Shown here piece by piece: positions 37,196 to 47,102 of a stretch of 64,000 bases of DNA (within the stretch, counting starts at the first letter, position 1; each line of letters starts with the position of its first letter). A program made the position numbers and the translations under genes. Source of the stretch: Lophium mytilinum (lineage: Eukaryota > Ascomycota > Dothideomycetes > Mytilinidiales > Mytilinidiaceae); the NCBI GenBank assembly GCA_010093605.1, contig MU004193.1, positions 1,371,520 through 1,435,519 of the forward strand. The letters are read 5' to 3'. The notes beneath the pieces are model-generated. The model was not told the origin of the DNA and did no database searches. It worked only from the letters and a program-made list of their open reading frames with translations.

Positions 37196-38742
37196 TCACC
37201 AATAGTCACCATTATACGCAATGAGATTCGGCGTCCCTGCTCCCGGATCCTTGACCAAATCCTTCGTCGCAATACTATGAAGAACGTCAACAGCCTCCAT
37301 TGCGGAAATAGAGGCTTCCGCAATCAAGTACGCTATCAAGCCCGCAACATGCGGCGTAGCTACCTCAATTTAGTAAAGCTCGTAGTAGTAGGTGTTGCAA
37401 AGCAAAGTGAAACTCACACATGCTCGTCCCCGAAATCGTTTCATGACAGCTTGGACAGCCAGTCCAAGAGCTCGTAACATTTACGCCTGGCGCAAATAGA
37501 TCCACAATCGGTCCATAGTTCGAGAAGTCGGCGCGCGTATCCGTGCAGTCTATTGCGGCTACGGTGACGGCGGAGGGCTCCGAGGCGGGCGACCAGTAGA
37601 TGGAGTCGTCGTCTGCGTTACCTGCTGCGACGGCCACGGCGATGCCAGCTGATGTGGCGACGCGTACGGCTTGGTTGACGACCTCGCTGCGGTAGCCGCC
37701 GAGCGACATGTTGATGACGGAGGAGTTGGTTATGCCGAGCGACATAGAGTTGGTGACGACTAGACATAATTTTCAGCTTTAGGAATGTGCGAGATTGAGA
37801 GTGGTGTCATGTAGTGGAGCGGTATGGTAGAGATGCTTTGCTGGGGTATGGAAGTGAGCTCACCCCATTCGATGCCACTAATGATATATTCCCAGTTCCC
37901 ACTTCCGTAAGAGTCGAGAACCTTGACAGCAACGAGAGTGACGTTCTTAGAGACTCCGTATGTACCGCCGCCTATAGTGCCAGCGACATGCGTTCCGTGA
38001 CCGTTGTCGTCGTGGTTCTAGGAAGAAGAGTCAGCATCTCATAGCGTGTGCCCTCTCAGTACTCACGGGCGATCCGGGACTAAAGTTAGCCCCCCAGATA
38101 GCTCGGCCATCAAACTCCTGCCAAAATGTCAGCAACATCTCGGCGCTGCGTTCCAGAATCTTACTTCATGATCGAGATATATTCCAGTGTCAAGGATGTA
38201 AGCGCGAGAGCCAGTGCCGGCGGAATAGTCATATATGTAAACGTCTTTGTCGCAACCCTGGGATAAAGTATGTGAGATCCGGGAGAGGCCCCATTCCGCA
38301 TCAGGCTGATAGACCAGCTCGTTCGACTTCATTATGCCATTAACCTTCATGGTGCCTTCTCTTTCAATGTATGCAACCTATACGCATAAGATTAGTATCT
38401 TGATGGAGATGTCGCTGTGGCGTTTCAATCACTCACCTCAGGTGACGATTTAATTTTCGCTAGGCCTGCTTCATCGGTCTCAATCTGGAAGCCCTTCAGC
38501 CCAGGCATACTCCACTTCGTGCCGATACCCTTGAGGCCATCGTCTCCGGTGGTATGCATGGTGTTGAGCTCGGTTTCCAGGGCTGAGACAGCTGCAAAGT
38601 CAACCTTGTCATTGTAGACGACGATATAACTGTTGGGGATGGCATCTTTCATTTGAGTGTTGATTATGTCGGCACATGATATCAGAGTAACGAGCGCAAA
38701 GGGTAGAACGACCGCCCTCGTAGGAATGTAAGAGAACCACAT
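37196..38742 (-). CDS. Secreted subtilisin-like serine protease (S8, proteinase K type)
   Basis: Extracellular endopeptidase made as a pre-pro-enzyme. Six exons: 38742-38437, 38377-38165, 38117-38067, 38017-37864, 37759-37418 and 37359-37196, giving 409 residues. A signal peptide precedes an inhibitor I9 propeptide ([11 protein letters not shown] to KGFQIETDE). The catalytic triad is complete: Asp in AYILDTGI, His in [10 protein letters not shown], Ser in SGTSMSTPHVAG. Oxyanion text [10 protein letters not shown] is present. All splice phases agree and conserved motifs run across each join. The prodomain and lack of a membrane anchor fit a nutritional or virulence-type secreted protease; the ecological role is inferred. 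Confidence 0.95.
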
Positions 38743-40160
38743 GTCGGCAAGAACGAGTGAATGAATCCAAAGTGAAAGTTAGAAAGCAAGACGGTTGCGC
38801 TCTAATAAACTGCCCGCACAGATTTGAGTCCTTGAGTTCGTGACCTGAATGGCGTATATATCGAAACCAGCGGTCAAGCTGCCCACGACCGCGTAAGGGC
38901 TCATGCATGGTTTAGATAGTGGTTGATCGACAGCAGCGGAGTTATGAGGGGGGATTGAAGAAATGTGTACCGTCCCCGGCCCAGGTTTCCGGGATGTTTG
39001 CTGGAAGCCTACCAATTGCAGCTCGAGAATCCCAAAGCCTCAATATCGCGTGTGCAAGCAACCAAGATCACAGTGTCACAGCACCAAGCTCGAGGGATCA
39101 AAGATGCAAACTGAGATGCAGGAATACCGTACGTGTTCTTGGGTAGATTTCTGGGCATGGTATTCCCTTATCCGTCTACAGGGCGGACGCTGGTAGATAA
39201 CGCAAAAATATGATAGACGTCTTGCAATATTAAATAAGTCCTAGAAGCTTGCGTTTCGTCTAACTGGGATGAGATTCTACGTTGTTGTATGTACTCGTGA
39301 TGTTAGCAGCTCTCCTATAGCTGCACATTCGCGGGGTAGGCCGAGGGGCTCCAAGCATTAGCGTAGAAGCAAACTTGGCTTGGCCTTCCAGATCTTGCTC
39401 TAGTCAGTAGATGTTTGATTCCACATGTACTTCCTTCCGTCGATATTGAACAGCCCCTGGCCTTTTCATGAGTGACACTGAGAAAATGACCATAAAGTGC
39501 TGGATCCAAGACGGGCGTCGTTAACTGAGCGAGTAGTGAGCTCTCCTGGGCACGACAGATGCGGACCTTTCTTTCGCGAATCAACTTATCTTCATCTATA
39601 TCAAACCCAAGCCCTTACCACAGAACAAGACCCCCACAGGCTACATGCTTTTGTTGCCTGGATCGGCCCTCACTCGAGCAAAGCAGAGCCCTCCATCGCA
39701 GTTCTGCTTGACAGCATCCGCATTCTGCTGGAGTGGGTCGAGCTCGTGCTCAAATGCCTGTACTCGGTCTTTGAAACACGAGGAGGGTGGCTTGCAGGGG
39801 GCGAGCATGTGCATCGTAACGGCTAGGTAGGGATCGGAGCTTGGCAGGGCGCGCACAGCCACAGGACATCCACTCTGTACAGGCTTCGAGCCCTTCCCCA
39901 TGAATCGTAATAGTGGAGTTCCGTCTTGGGAGATGGGCGGCTTTGAGGCTTTAGAGACTGATTCCCGCTTCCCTCGCTTAACCTGGATAGGTAGGATTCC
40001 GTCTAATTTATACCCAACTTCGAGGTGCAGAAGGTATATACCGCATATTTAAGTATAAGATGTGAAGCGAGAGACAGTGTTGTACCTCGTTGTATCTCCT
40101 TGGGTGTCGGTTGGTTCTTCTAATATTTCAGGATCCTTATTCGCTGCCACTTCCAGCAAT
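38743..40160. other. Gene-poor stretch between subtilase and lyase-like gene
   Basis: About 1.4 kb. On the minus strand an open frame runs from upstream of 40000 down to 39641, with Cys-containing text (CKPPSSCF, QNCDGGLCF), but it has no convincing start, signal peptide or known domain. It may be a decayed small gene. The right end holds the lyase-like gene promoter (TATTTAAG near 40047). Confidence 0.4.
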
Positions 40161-40998
40161 ATGCATTTTCCCCTCTTCTTATCCCCATTCATCCTTCCTT
40201 TCCTTGTGTGGCTCCCACAAGCGTTCTCCAAAACCTTGGTGTCTTACTCCGCCTCCTCCGGCGACCCTGCAAGCAACCTAGGCTACCTTAACCTCGAAAA
40301 AACCAAAGGCGACCGCCCAAAAGTCAACTCGGCCGATCTATACATCAAAACGGCCACAGACCCGTCTGGGGTCCCCGCAGCGCACTTCCATCGCAAGAAA
40401 GGGTACCGGCGTACGGAGTACCATTCGTTGTTCTACGCAACACAGTATGACACCACGTACTATATTGGGTACCAGGTGATGATTCGGAAGATACGGCATA
40501 ATCTCGTCATTTTCCAGTGGTACGTGGCCGTCCTTTGAACCTCAATGTCATCGTCCGTGTAAAGGTAGTAGTCATCTGAGCTGACCTCTATCCAGGAAAG
40601 AGCTTGTTAAGCAATCCACACAACTCATTCCTCTTAACCTCGAATTCTTCTCCGAGCACAATGAGCGCATCTTGACGTTTAACCACGAAGCTCCGAACAG
40701 CCACACGAGGACTACTTTCTGGAATAGAACCCTCAAAGATGGCGTCAAGTACTCAGTCGGTATGGTCATCAACACCGGTACCCCGGGCGGCGAGGACGGC
40801 TGGGCGAAGCTGTACTGGGATGGCGAGCCCCAGAAGATGTTCGATGGGACTGACTTCATCAACGGGACGATGGTGAGTAGCCAGGCGAATCCGAAGTTCG
40901 GTGCTTATCGGGGAGAAGAGTTTGAGATAGATACGTATGTATATGCTGTCAAGATCGGAACGGCGTCTGGGGATGTGAAGGATGTAGCAGGGTGGTAG
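40161..40998 (+). CDS. Secreted polysaccharide-lyase-like protein (jelly-roll, PL20/glucuronan-lyase-like)
   Basis: Probably a secreted enzyme acting on acidic polysaccharides. Exons are 40161-40519 and 40596-40998, giving 253 residues. The ATG at 40161 opens a strong signal peptide (MHFPLFLSPFILPFLVW); an in-frame ATG 99 bp upstream would spoil it. The text KKGYRRTEYHSL resembles the Arg/Glu strand of Polysacc_lyase (PF14099-type) proteins, and YYIGYQVMIRKI, VIFQWKE and YSVGMVINTG fit a beta-sandwich. No Cys-rich module or linker is visible. Family assignment rests on remembered motifs and is moderate; substrate is not known. Confidence 0.5.
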
Positions 40999-41980
40999 GC
41001 ACGCAAGGACAGCTTAGTCCTCCTTTTGTTGAGATGATTACCGGATCAAACAGTGTAGAGCTAGATTTGGTAGACGTCGGATGGTTGTAAGCACGCGGCG
41101 TACCCCGGTGTGGTGCCCACGTTGTACCTACTCATCATGAAGACGTGTCTTGCAGTAATGTTAACAAAAGTAACGAATCGAACCGTAAGATCTTCGAAAT
41201 TATAGACGCTGTGTGTATACAATCACCTTGTGTATCTACGCATCGTGCCAATTCCGTGCGCCATGATGGTGTGGAAACATGTTACCAAAAGTAACGAGTC
41301 GAAGCGCACAGGGTTCCAAATCAGAGATCATGCCAATGCACTAAGACCTCATGTTGGAGTATATCTTGTTGTTGATAAGGTACATTATGAAGATGAACCC
41401 GTCACCTTTTGAAGGTATCACCTCCGTGAGACTTGGAAATGGTAACCACAAGCTTCGGCGTTCACTGCGACTGCCTCTTCCGACTTCGGATAACGCTGAG
41501 TATGTGATCGGTATGGCTCGGAAAGGTGGCAGAAAGCAACAAACAAATTTACGGGTTTGCAGATTATCTGTGGGATTCTTAGGGAGTGGCTGACCGGTTT
41601 TGCCTCTTTCAATGTAGCACCGAGATAGGCACAGGATAGTTAGAGGTAACTTGCAGTGTGAGTTCATGTCACCAACCAACCACAGGAGTGGTAACGCAGC
41701 ACGATGTACGATACTACAAAGGTAGTCCCCTCATTAAAAAACTAGCGGAAGTTGCCCTAACCATTTCTGCCAGCAATCTGAGCACTATCTTTTGTTAGTC
41801 GTTGCGCGAATAGCTACCTATACGGGAGCTAGTGGGATACCGCTTGCCCCGCGGCGGCATTCCGCGGTGGCGACTGACTAGAGAAGACCTCGATAGATTG
41901 CCATGCTGGGCGGAGTTCGAAAGCGATAAAGAAATGGAGATTTGAATCTGATCAGTTGAGAAACGCGCTAGAAATTAGAC
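40999..41980. promoter_or_regulatory. Upstream region of the PhyH gene with a direct repeat and CCGCGG pair
   Basis: A 23-bp direct repeat (21 of 23 identical, core CAAAAGTAACGA) occurs at 41160-41182 and 41281-41303, 121 bp apart. Nearer the start codon, CCGCGG occurs at 41849 and 41862, an arrangement of CGG/CCG half-sites like those of fungal Zn2Cys6 regulators. Regulation is inferred only from position. No gene is supported here. Confidence 0.35.
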
Positions 41981-42897
41981 ATGGCTGTCTCCCAGGCTCA
42001 ATCCGACTTCTTCAAAGAACATGGGTATCTCATATTGCATGATGTGCTCTTGAAAGCGGAGGTCAGCGACCTTCAAACCTGGGCACAAGAGGTGCACGAC
42101 TGGCCCAGGGAGGAACATTCGCCTTGGATGCCATACGAGGCATGCATCATCCTTTGAGGTGGATCTCGACACATCCGCTAAATTTGAATAGGAAGTAAAT
42201 GCTCGTGGAGAATCAGTCCTGTGCAGGACTGAAAACTACGCCAATTATCATTCAGGCTTCAACTCGCTGCTTCGCGGACGTAAACTCCTCGACCTACTGG
42301 ATCAAATGGCAGGAGAAGAGATGTTGCTGTTCAAGGAGAAGATCAATTATAAGCTGGCAGGCAGCGGCGGATACTCTCCGCATCTCGACTCGACTGCGTA
42401 TACGCATATTAAGGATATCAAGCATCTGACAATCCTTTTAGCGGTGGATCCGTCGAATTCCATGAATGGCGGTCTTGATGTTGTGGATGGAAGCCACAAT
42501 ATGAATGTCCCGATCAATGAAGATAACCATTGTATCGAGCGGGCATGGGTAGAGAAGCAGACCTGGACGCCCGTAAACTTGGAAGCGGGTGAGTGATCGA
42601 GTAGGCTTGTAAAGTTGTCACGTTAATAGGTCTGAAGGTGAGCTCCTCGTCTTTGGCTCATATCTGGCACACAGGAGCGGCGCCAATACGAGTGGCAATG
42701 ATCGCAAGGCAATATATGCTACGTATAATTGCAAGAGAGAAGGGGACCTTCATGATCGGTATTACGAGGACCGCCGAAAACTCTGGCCTCCTACGCACCT
42801 AAGGCAGGCGGGTGAGATGTATGCAGAAGGCTCGCTGAGATATGGATTTGGTTCCCCGATGCTCTCAATAGGGCTAGGAAAGCAGTTTGTTGTTTGA
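41981..42897 (+). CDS. PhyH-family Fe(II)/2-oxoglutarate dioxygenase (PhnY-like)
   Basis: Oxidises a small substrate with O2 and 2-oxoglutarate. Exons are 41981-42139, 42192-42588 and 42638-42897, giving 271 residues. The iron triad is His117, Asp119 (in SPHLDSTAY) and His197 (in YLAHRSGANTS); Arg208 is placed to bind 2-oxoglutarate. LLFKEKINYKLAG and ATYNCKREGDLHDRYY are motifs typical of the PhyH branch that holds PhnY-like enzymes. The first intron seems to use a GC donor (GAG|GCATGC): a GT further on would leave an in-frame stop, and the GC junction restores PYEEVNA. It lies 237 bp upstream of an HD-domain oxygenase gene on the same strand, which is the PhnY/PhnZ arrangement. Substrate is inferred, not shown. 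Confidence 0.85.
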
Positions 42898-43134
42898 TCC
42901 TTGATGTGCCGTAGTGTCTGGTTCATATACCTTTTCTGGAGAGATACTAAGATGTCGGAATTATACCGCTTTCTTGTCTCAAGTTCCAGAGATAAGTAAC
43001 AGAGATAACTGCACCGTGAGAAGTCAATAACCCTCGACCCTAAGACTTACCTCAGCTTGCCGCCATTTCGCTCCACATAATTCAACAAAGTCCAGGAGGC
43101 CAAATTTTCTACCCCACCAGCATCCCCACCTAGA

Positions 43135-43728
43135 ATGACTCCTACCTCAACGGCCACATATATCCTCACCCTCCTCACCGAACACGGCGAAGCCGACTAC
43201 ATTGGCGAGCCCATCACGCAACTTGCCCACTCCCTCCAATGCGCACACTTTGCTGCCCTCCAATACCCACATGACGACGAATACATCACCGCCGCCCTCC
43301 TCCACGACATCGGCCAATTTCTCCCTGCCTCCACCCTCACCTCTCTCACGACATCCATTGAATCAATGGAGGGAAACGTCGGCCGCGTCGGCCACGAAAC
43401 TTTAGGCGCATCATACCTCCGCTCGCTATCTTTCCCGCCAAGAGTAGTCGCGCTGGTTGCAGCGCATGTGCCAGCCAAGCGGTTCCTTTGTGCGGTCGAG
43501 ACGGAGTATTATGACGCGCTGAGCTCGGCGAGTAAAGCGAGTTTGAGGTTTCAGGGCGGGCCGATGAGCGAGGAAGAGGTACGGGTGTGGAAGGAGGGGG
43601 GGTGGTGGCCGGAGATGTGTCGGTTGAGGAAGTGCGACGACGCGGCGAAGGAGGTGGATCTGGAGGTTGCGGGAGTGGAGGCGTATCGGGGGGTTATTGA
43701 GCGATGTCTAGAGGGTGTAGGCGCGTGA
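43135..43728 (+). CDS. HD-domain mixed-valent diiron oxygenase, PhnZ/TmpB type
   Basis: Single-exon protein of 197 residues. Bacterial relatives (PhnZ, TmpB) use a mixed-valent diiron centre to split the C-P bond of a hydroxylated aminophosphonate. Aligned by eye with my memory of PhnZ, the ligands are His32, His57, Asp58, His87, His111 and Asp168. Tyr22 and Glu25 (YIGE) match the mobile lid pair. Lys115 (PAKRFLCAVE) and Arg165 (RLRKCDD) match phosphonate-contact positions. The segment LRFQGGPMSEEE is diagnostic for this group rather than for generic HD phosphohydrolases. One difference: the residue after HDIG is Gln61, where PhnZ has His. The neighbouring PhyH dioxygenase supports a two-step oxidative cleavage; the substrate is open. 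Confidence 0.85.
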   Translation: MTPTSTATYILTLLTEHGEADYIGEPITQLAHSLQCAHFAALQYPHDDEYITAALLHDIGQFLPASTLTSLTTSIESMEGNVGRVGHETLGASYLRSLSFPPRVVALVAAHVPAKRFLCAVETEYYDALSSASKASLRFQGGPMSEEEVRVWKEGGWWPEMCRLRKCDDAAKEVDLEVAGVEAYRGVIERCLEGVGA

Positions 43729-44357
43729 TGGAGGAGCATTTGGGCTCGCGGTGGTGAGAATTGGCATTTTTGAGATTTGGAGGAAATATTGAGGCGTTAA
43801 AGGGGTCTACCGAGGGTAGTTCCCAAAAGGGGTGTATTTGGTAACTTTACAACAACCACATGTCTTGCTCAACTTCATCACTACTCCTCTACTATCCGCA
43901 TGCCATCCATACAGTATTTAATCATTAAGTGCCTCGAATACTCTCGGCATTTTAAAGGCGGTTCGATCTATAAACTTGACAGAATCCCAGGCCACCTCAG
44001 TCGGTGGTAGAGAGGTACATACATTGTCCAGACCTCTGATGCTAAGGATTTACCAGTACATTGAACCACCACAAGCAGTGTCGGAAAGTTTAAGGAGTCT
44101 TTCTTCCTAGTACTTACCATACGGCCGTACACATAGCAGCGAAAACCGAAATCCGATCTTCGAGTTTCGAGCAACCCACCTGCCTATTAGGGGCAGGAGC
44201 TGTCCCGCAGCTTACGGCCAAGCTGCATGTCAGCAACTATTTTCTACTCAACTTTGCTAGCTACCTATCTTCATATTCTTTTCCTTTGGCATTTCCTTCG
44301 TCTTCAATTCAATCAATTGGCGTACTACCCTATTGTCCAACACGAAGTCTTTCCATC
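43729..44357. other. Intergenic: amidohydrolase promoter
   Basis: About 630 bp between the HD oxygenase and the amidohydrolase start. CT-rich text and CTTTTCC runs just before 44300 look like a fungal promoter. No gene is supported. Confidence 0.6.
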
Positions 44358-45833
44358 ATGACGCGCCGAAAGCAGGAACAACTAGTCCTGCCCATAGGAA
44401 AACCACCGACAGCTACCGTTCCATTATTGGAAACCGACTTGAACCAATCAACCATTAAAAAGGCCAGTGGTAGCTACATATCATACTACAAATCCTACGA
44501 CTCCTCAGCCTCCCCTACAACTACAAGCCGAGACCTAGACATGCCAGTTTTTGTAAACCCTCTCTTACAAGACCCAACCCTTACCCTCATCACCACCGAC
44601 CTCCTCATCCCCGGCCGTGGCACCCCCACCAAAGCCACCGCCATCATTCTCTCCTCCAAAACCAACAAGATCGTCTTCGTCGGCCCCATCCCCACCCTGC
44701 CCTCAAAATACACCCACCTCCCCTGCACCCACGTCCCCGTCCTCCTCCCCGGCCTCTGGGACTGCCACTGCCACTTCCATGGCGCCAAAACCCTCAACCT
44801 TACCCCCATCGCAACGACCCACCCGGCGACAGCCGGCGCGCGGCTCGCACGCTCAGCCGCCGACACCCTCGCAGCCGGCTTCACCTCCGTGCGCGAACTT
44901 GGCGGGTACGCGCCCGAAATCGCATCCGCAATCGACGACGGCATCATCCCCGGCCCGACCATCTACAGCGCCGGCGCAGCCCTAAGCCAGACCGCCGGCC
45001 ACGGGGACCTGTTCGACCTCCCCGTGGGGTGGGTGTGGCAGTGCCAGGGGGTCGGCGCGGGGATCTCGCCGCTCTGCGTCGCGGACGGGGTGGAGGAGTG
45101 CCGGAAAGCTGTGCGGTTGCAGATTCGGCGCGGTGCCAAGGTTATCAAAGTGCTGGCAAGCGGGGGTGTGTTGAGTATTGCTGATAATCCGTTGTATCAG
45201 CAGTTTTCAGATGAGGAGTTGAAGGTGATTGTGGAGGAGGCGGGGAGGGCGCATCGGGTGGTGGCGGCGCATGTGCATGGGAAGGAGGGGGTTATGGCGG
45301 CGTTGAGGGCGGGGGTGAAGACGTTAGAGCACGGGACGTATCTTGATGAGGAGGCTATGGAAGTCATGAAGGAGAGGGATGTTATTTTGGTGGCGACGCG
45401 GACGATTGTAAAGGAGGCAGTCAAGAACAAGGACTTGATGAGTCCGGAGTCTGCGAAGAAGATGATGGAAGTGATTGAGCAGAGTGATCAGATGTATGCG
45501 GCTGCGATCAAAGTGGGAGTAAAGATCGCGCTGGGAACTGATTTGGGGATTAGTACGCCGGGTCAGGGGCTGAGCCATGGGAACAACGGGGGCGAGTTTG
45601 CGTATGCGGTTGAGTCAGGTATGACACCATTGGAGGCGATTGAGGCGGGGACGGCAAGTGCACCGGAGACGTTGGGGCCTCAGGCGCCGTTGAGTGGGCA
45701 GATTCGGGAGGGGTATGATGCGGATGTTATCGCTGTAGTTGGGAATCCGCTGGAGAATGTCAAGGTCCTTGGAAGTGCAAAGAATATCAGTCATGTGTGG
45801 AAGCGGGGCGAGTTGCTTAAAAGTCCTTCGTAG
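44358..45833 (+). CDS. Metal-dependent amidohydrolase (imidazolonepropionase/ochratoxinase-like)
   Basis: Hydrolyses an amide or related bond with one or two metal ions in a TIM barrel. Single exon, 491 residues from the ATG at 44358; an ATG at 44541 (MPVFVNPLL) would give about 430 residues and begin just before the conserved composite sheet (LTLITTDLLIPGRG), so the true start is open. Metal ligands are visible: HxH in WDCHCHFHG, carboxylated Lys in AKVIKVLASGG, His in VAAHVHG, His in TLEHGTY and Asp in ALGTDLG. The C-terminal small domain DADVIAVVGNPLEN is complete. Related fungal enzymes cleave dipeptides and amide mycotoxins; the substrate here is unknown. It sits next to the PhyH/HD pair on the same strand. 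Confidence 0.85.
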   Translation: MTRRKQEQLVLPIGKPPTATVPLLETDLNQSTIKKASGSYISYYKSYDSSASPTTTSRDLDMPVFVNPLLQDPTLTLITTDLLIPGRGTPTKATAIILSSKTNKIVFVGPIPTLPSKYTHLPCTHVPVLLPGLWDCHCHFHGAKTLNLTPIATTHPATAGARLARSAADTLAAGFTSVRELGGYAPEIASAIDDGIIPGPTIYSAGAALSQTAGHGDLFDLPVGWVWQCQGVGAGISPLCVADGVEECRKAVRLQIRRGAKVIKVLASGGVLSIADNPLYQQFSDEELKVIVEEAGRAHRVVAAHVHGKEGVMAALRAGVKTLEHGTYLDEEAMEVMKERDVILVATRTIVKEAVKNKDLMSPESAKKMMEVIEQSDQMYAAAIKVGVKIALGTDLGISTPGQGLSHGNNGGEFAYAVESGMTPLEAIEAGTASAPETLGPQAPLSGQIREGYDADVIAVVGNPLENVKVLGSAKNISHVWKRGELLKSPS

Positions 45834-46011
45834 CACATTCGAATTTAGATTGGTAATTCCTCATCGACTGGCCAATTTGGAGAAGAATGATACCCTGTCG
45901 GGTAGCTCGTGATTGAGCAGGATTTGATTGATTTAGATCGAAGTCTTTCAGAAATAGAGAAACCGAAAGCAAACCTATACATCGATTTCATCGCTCACCG
46001 CTCATGCTCGC

Positions 46012-46494
46012 TCACGTCGCGCCATCGTACATCTGTCCCAACGACGGGTCGGCGCTCGAACCCTCTGCTACGTGGCTTCCTGAAGTCGGATCAAGCTCCT
46101 CAAACCGCATCAGATCCATTGGCTTCTCCAACAGCGGCATGACGAAGGGATCGAAAGTCTTCCAGTAGGGGTTCTGCTAAGCATCAGCCTCATCTTCGTC
46201 CTTTCGATCAAGTTCAATTAAGCATTTCACTCGCCTCGAGATGATACTTTTGGCTCTGATGTTGATTAGCATGTAAGTTGACAATGAAAGTGGTGTGATA
46301 CTTACACTCTCCCGCTCATACCGCTCCACGATCGTGAACTTGCGTGGATCAGAGATGTCTTGCATGACATGCCATCCGACCGTCTCCCGATCTCTGCTGT
46401 AGACTTGGCTTGCTTCGGTGAGTTTGAATTGGAGTTTCGAGATGGCGGCGGGGTCGTCTTTGGCGTAGAGGTGGACGACGATTGTGTAGACCAT
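46012..46494 (-). CDS. ABM-fold (antibiotic biosynthesis monooxygenase-like) small protein
   Basis: Dimeric alpha-beta barrel protein of the ABM family; members oxidise small molecules or handle quinone-like metabolites without a cofactor. Exons are 46494-46306, 46255-46235 and 46173-46012, giving 123 residues. The sheet VYTIVVHLYAK, GWHVMQDI and FTIVERYE matches the family, and the helix NPYWKTFDPF with LLEKPMDL closes it. Exon 2 codes only seven residues (SQKYHLE). Its donor reads GAG|GCGAGT, a GC type, because using GT breaks the conserved HLENPYWKTF join. The gene is convergent with the amidohydrolase, 178 bp apart, so a joint pathway is possible but unproven. Confidence 0.75.
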
Positions 46495-47102
46495 GTTGGG
46501 CGATAATCCGTAATGAAAGGTAGGAAAGAGGAATTCAATTAGATTGAAGGTGAGGTGTTAGAATAAGTTTGATTGATGATGAAGAAGACGAGTCCGTTGT
46601 CGCTGTGACGACATGGCTTGAATTTCGAGAGGAGGCCGTGCTTTCCCCGCATTCTCCTTTCCACGACGTTGATCTCCCGCCGCGTGAATGGAAAGATCGA
46701 TCCAATAGGATTATAGCCATCAGTAAGACCTCCGAAGGAATAGCTTGTAAGAGGAGTCTGTGGGGTAACGCCTTACGACGCACATGCGCCGTCACGTGCC
46801 CCTCCCGAGTCTCCCACAACGGGCACGACTTTCGTCTCTGATTGACATCTCCTATCTATCCATGAAGTTTTTCGAATTGATAAGCAGAAGTATGACTACA
46901 CTTGTTATGCAAGATAGATCCATTTTCCCATTGGTTTTTGCGTTTCCCAGGTCAGCTCGCTGAAAGGACTAGTTGGTAGGTTGACTCGGTAAGCCAATCT
47001 ATCTATTCGTTCAATCAACATAGTGCTAACGGACAACGTGCCAAATTCTGTCACCGTCTGGATGATGAGGATGAACTCGAGCATTTCTGGTTGCTTTGCG
47101 CG
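46495..47102. other. Intergenic
   Basis: About 600 bp upstream of the ABM gene and downstream of the HET pseudogene. Short open frames only, with no recognisable domain. Confidence 0.6.
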
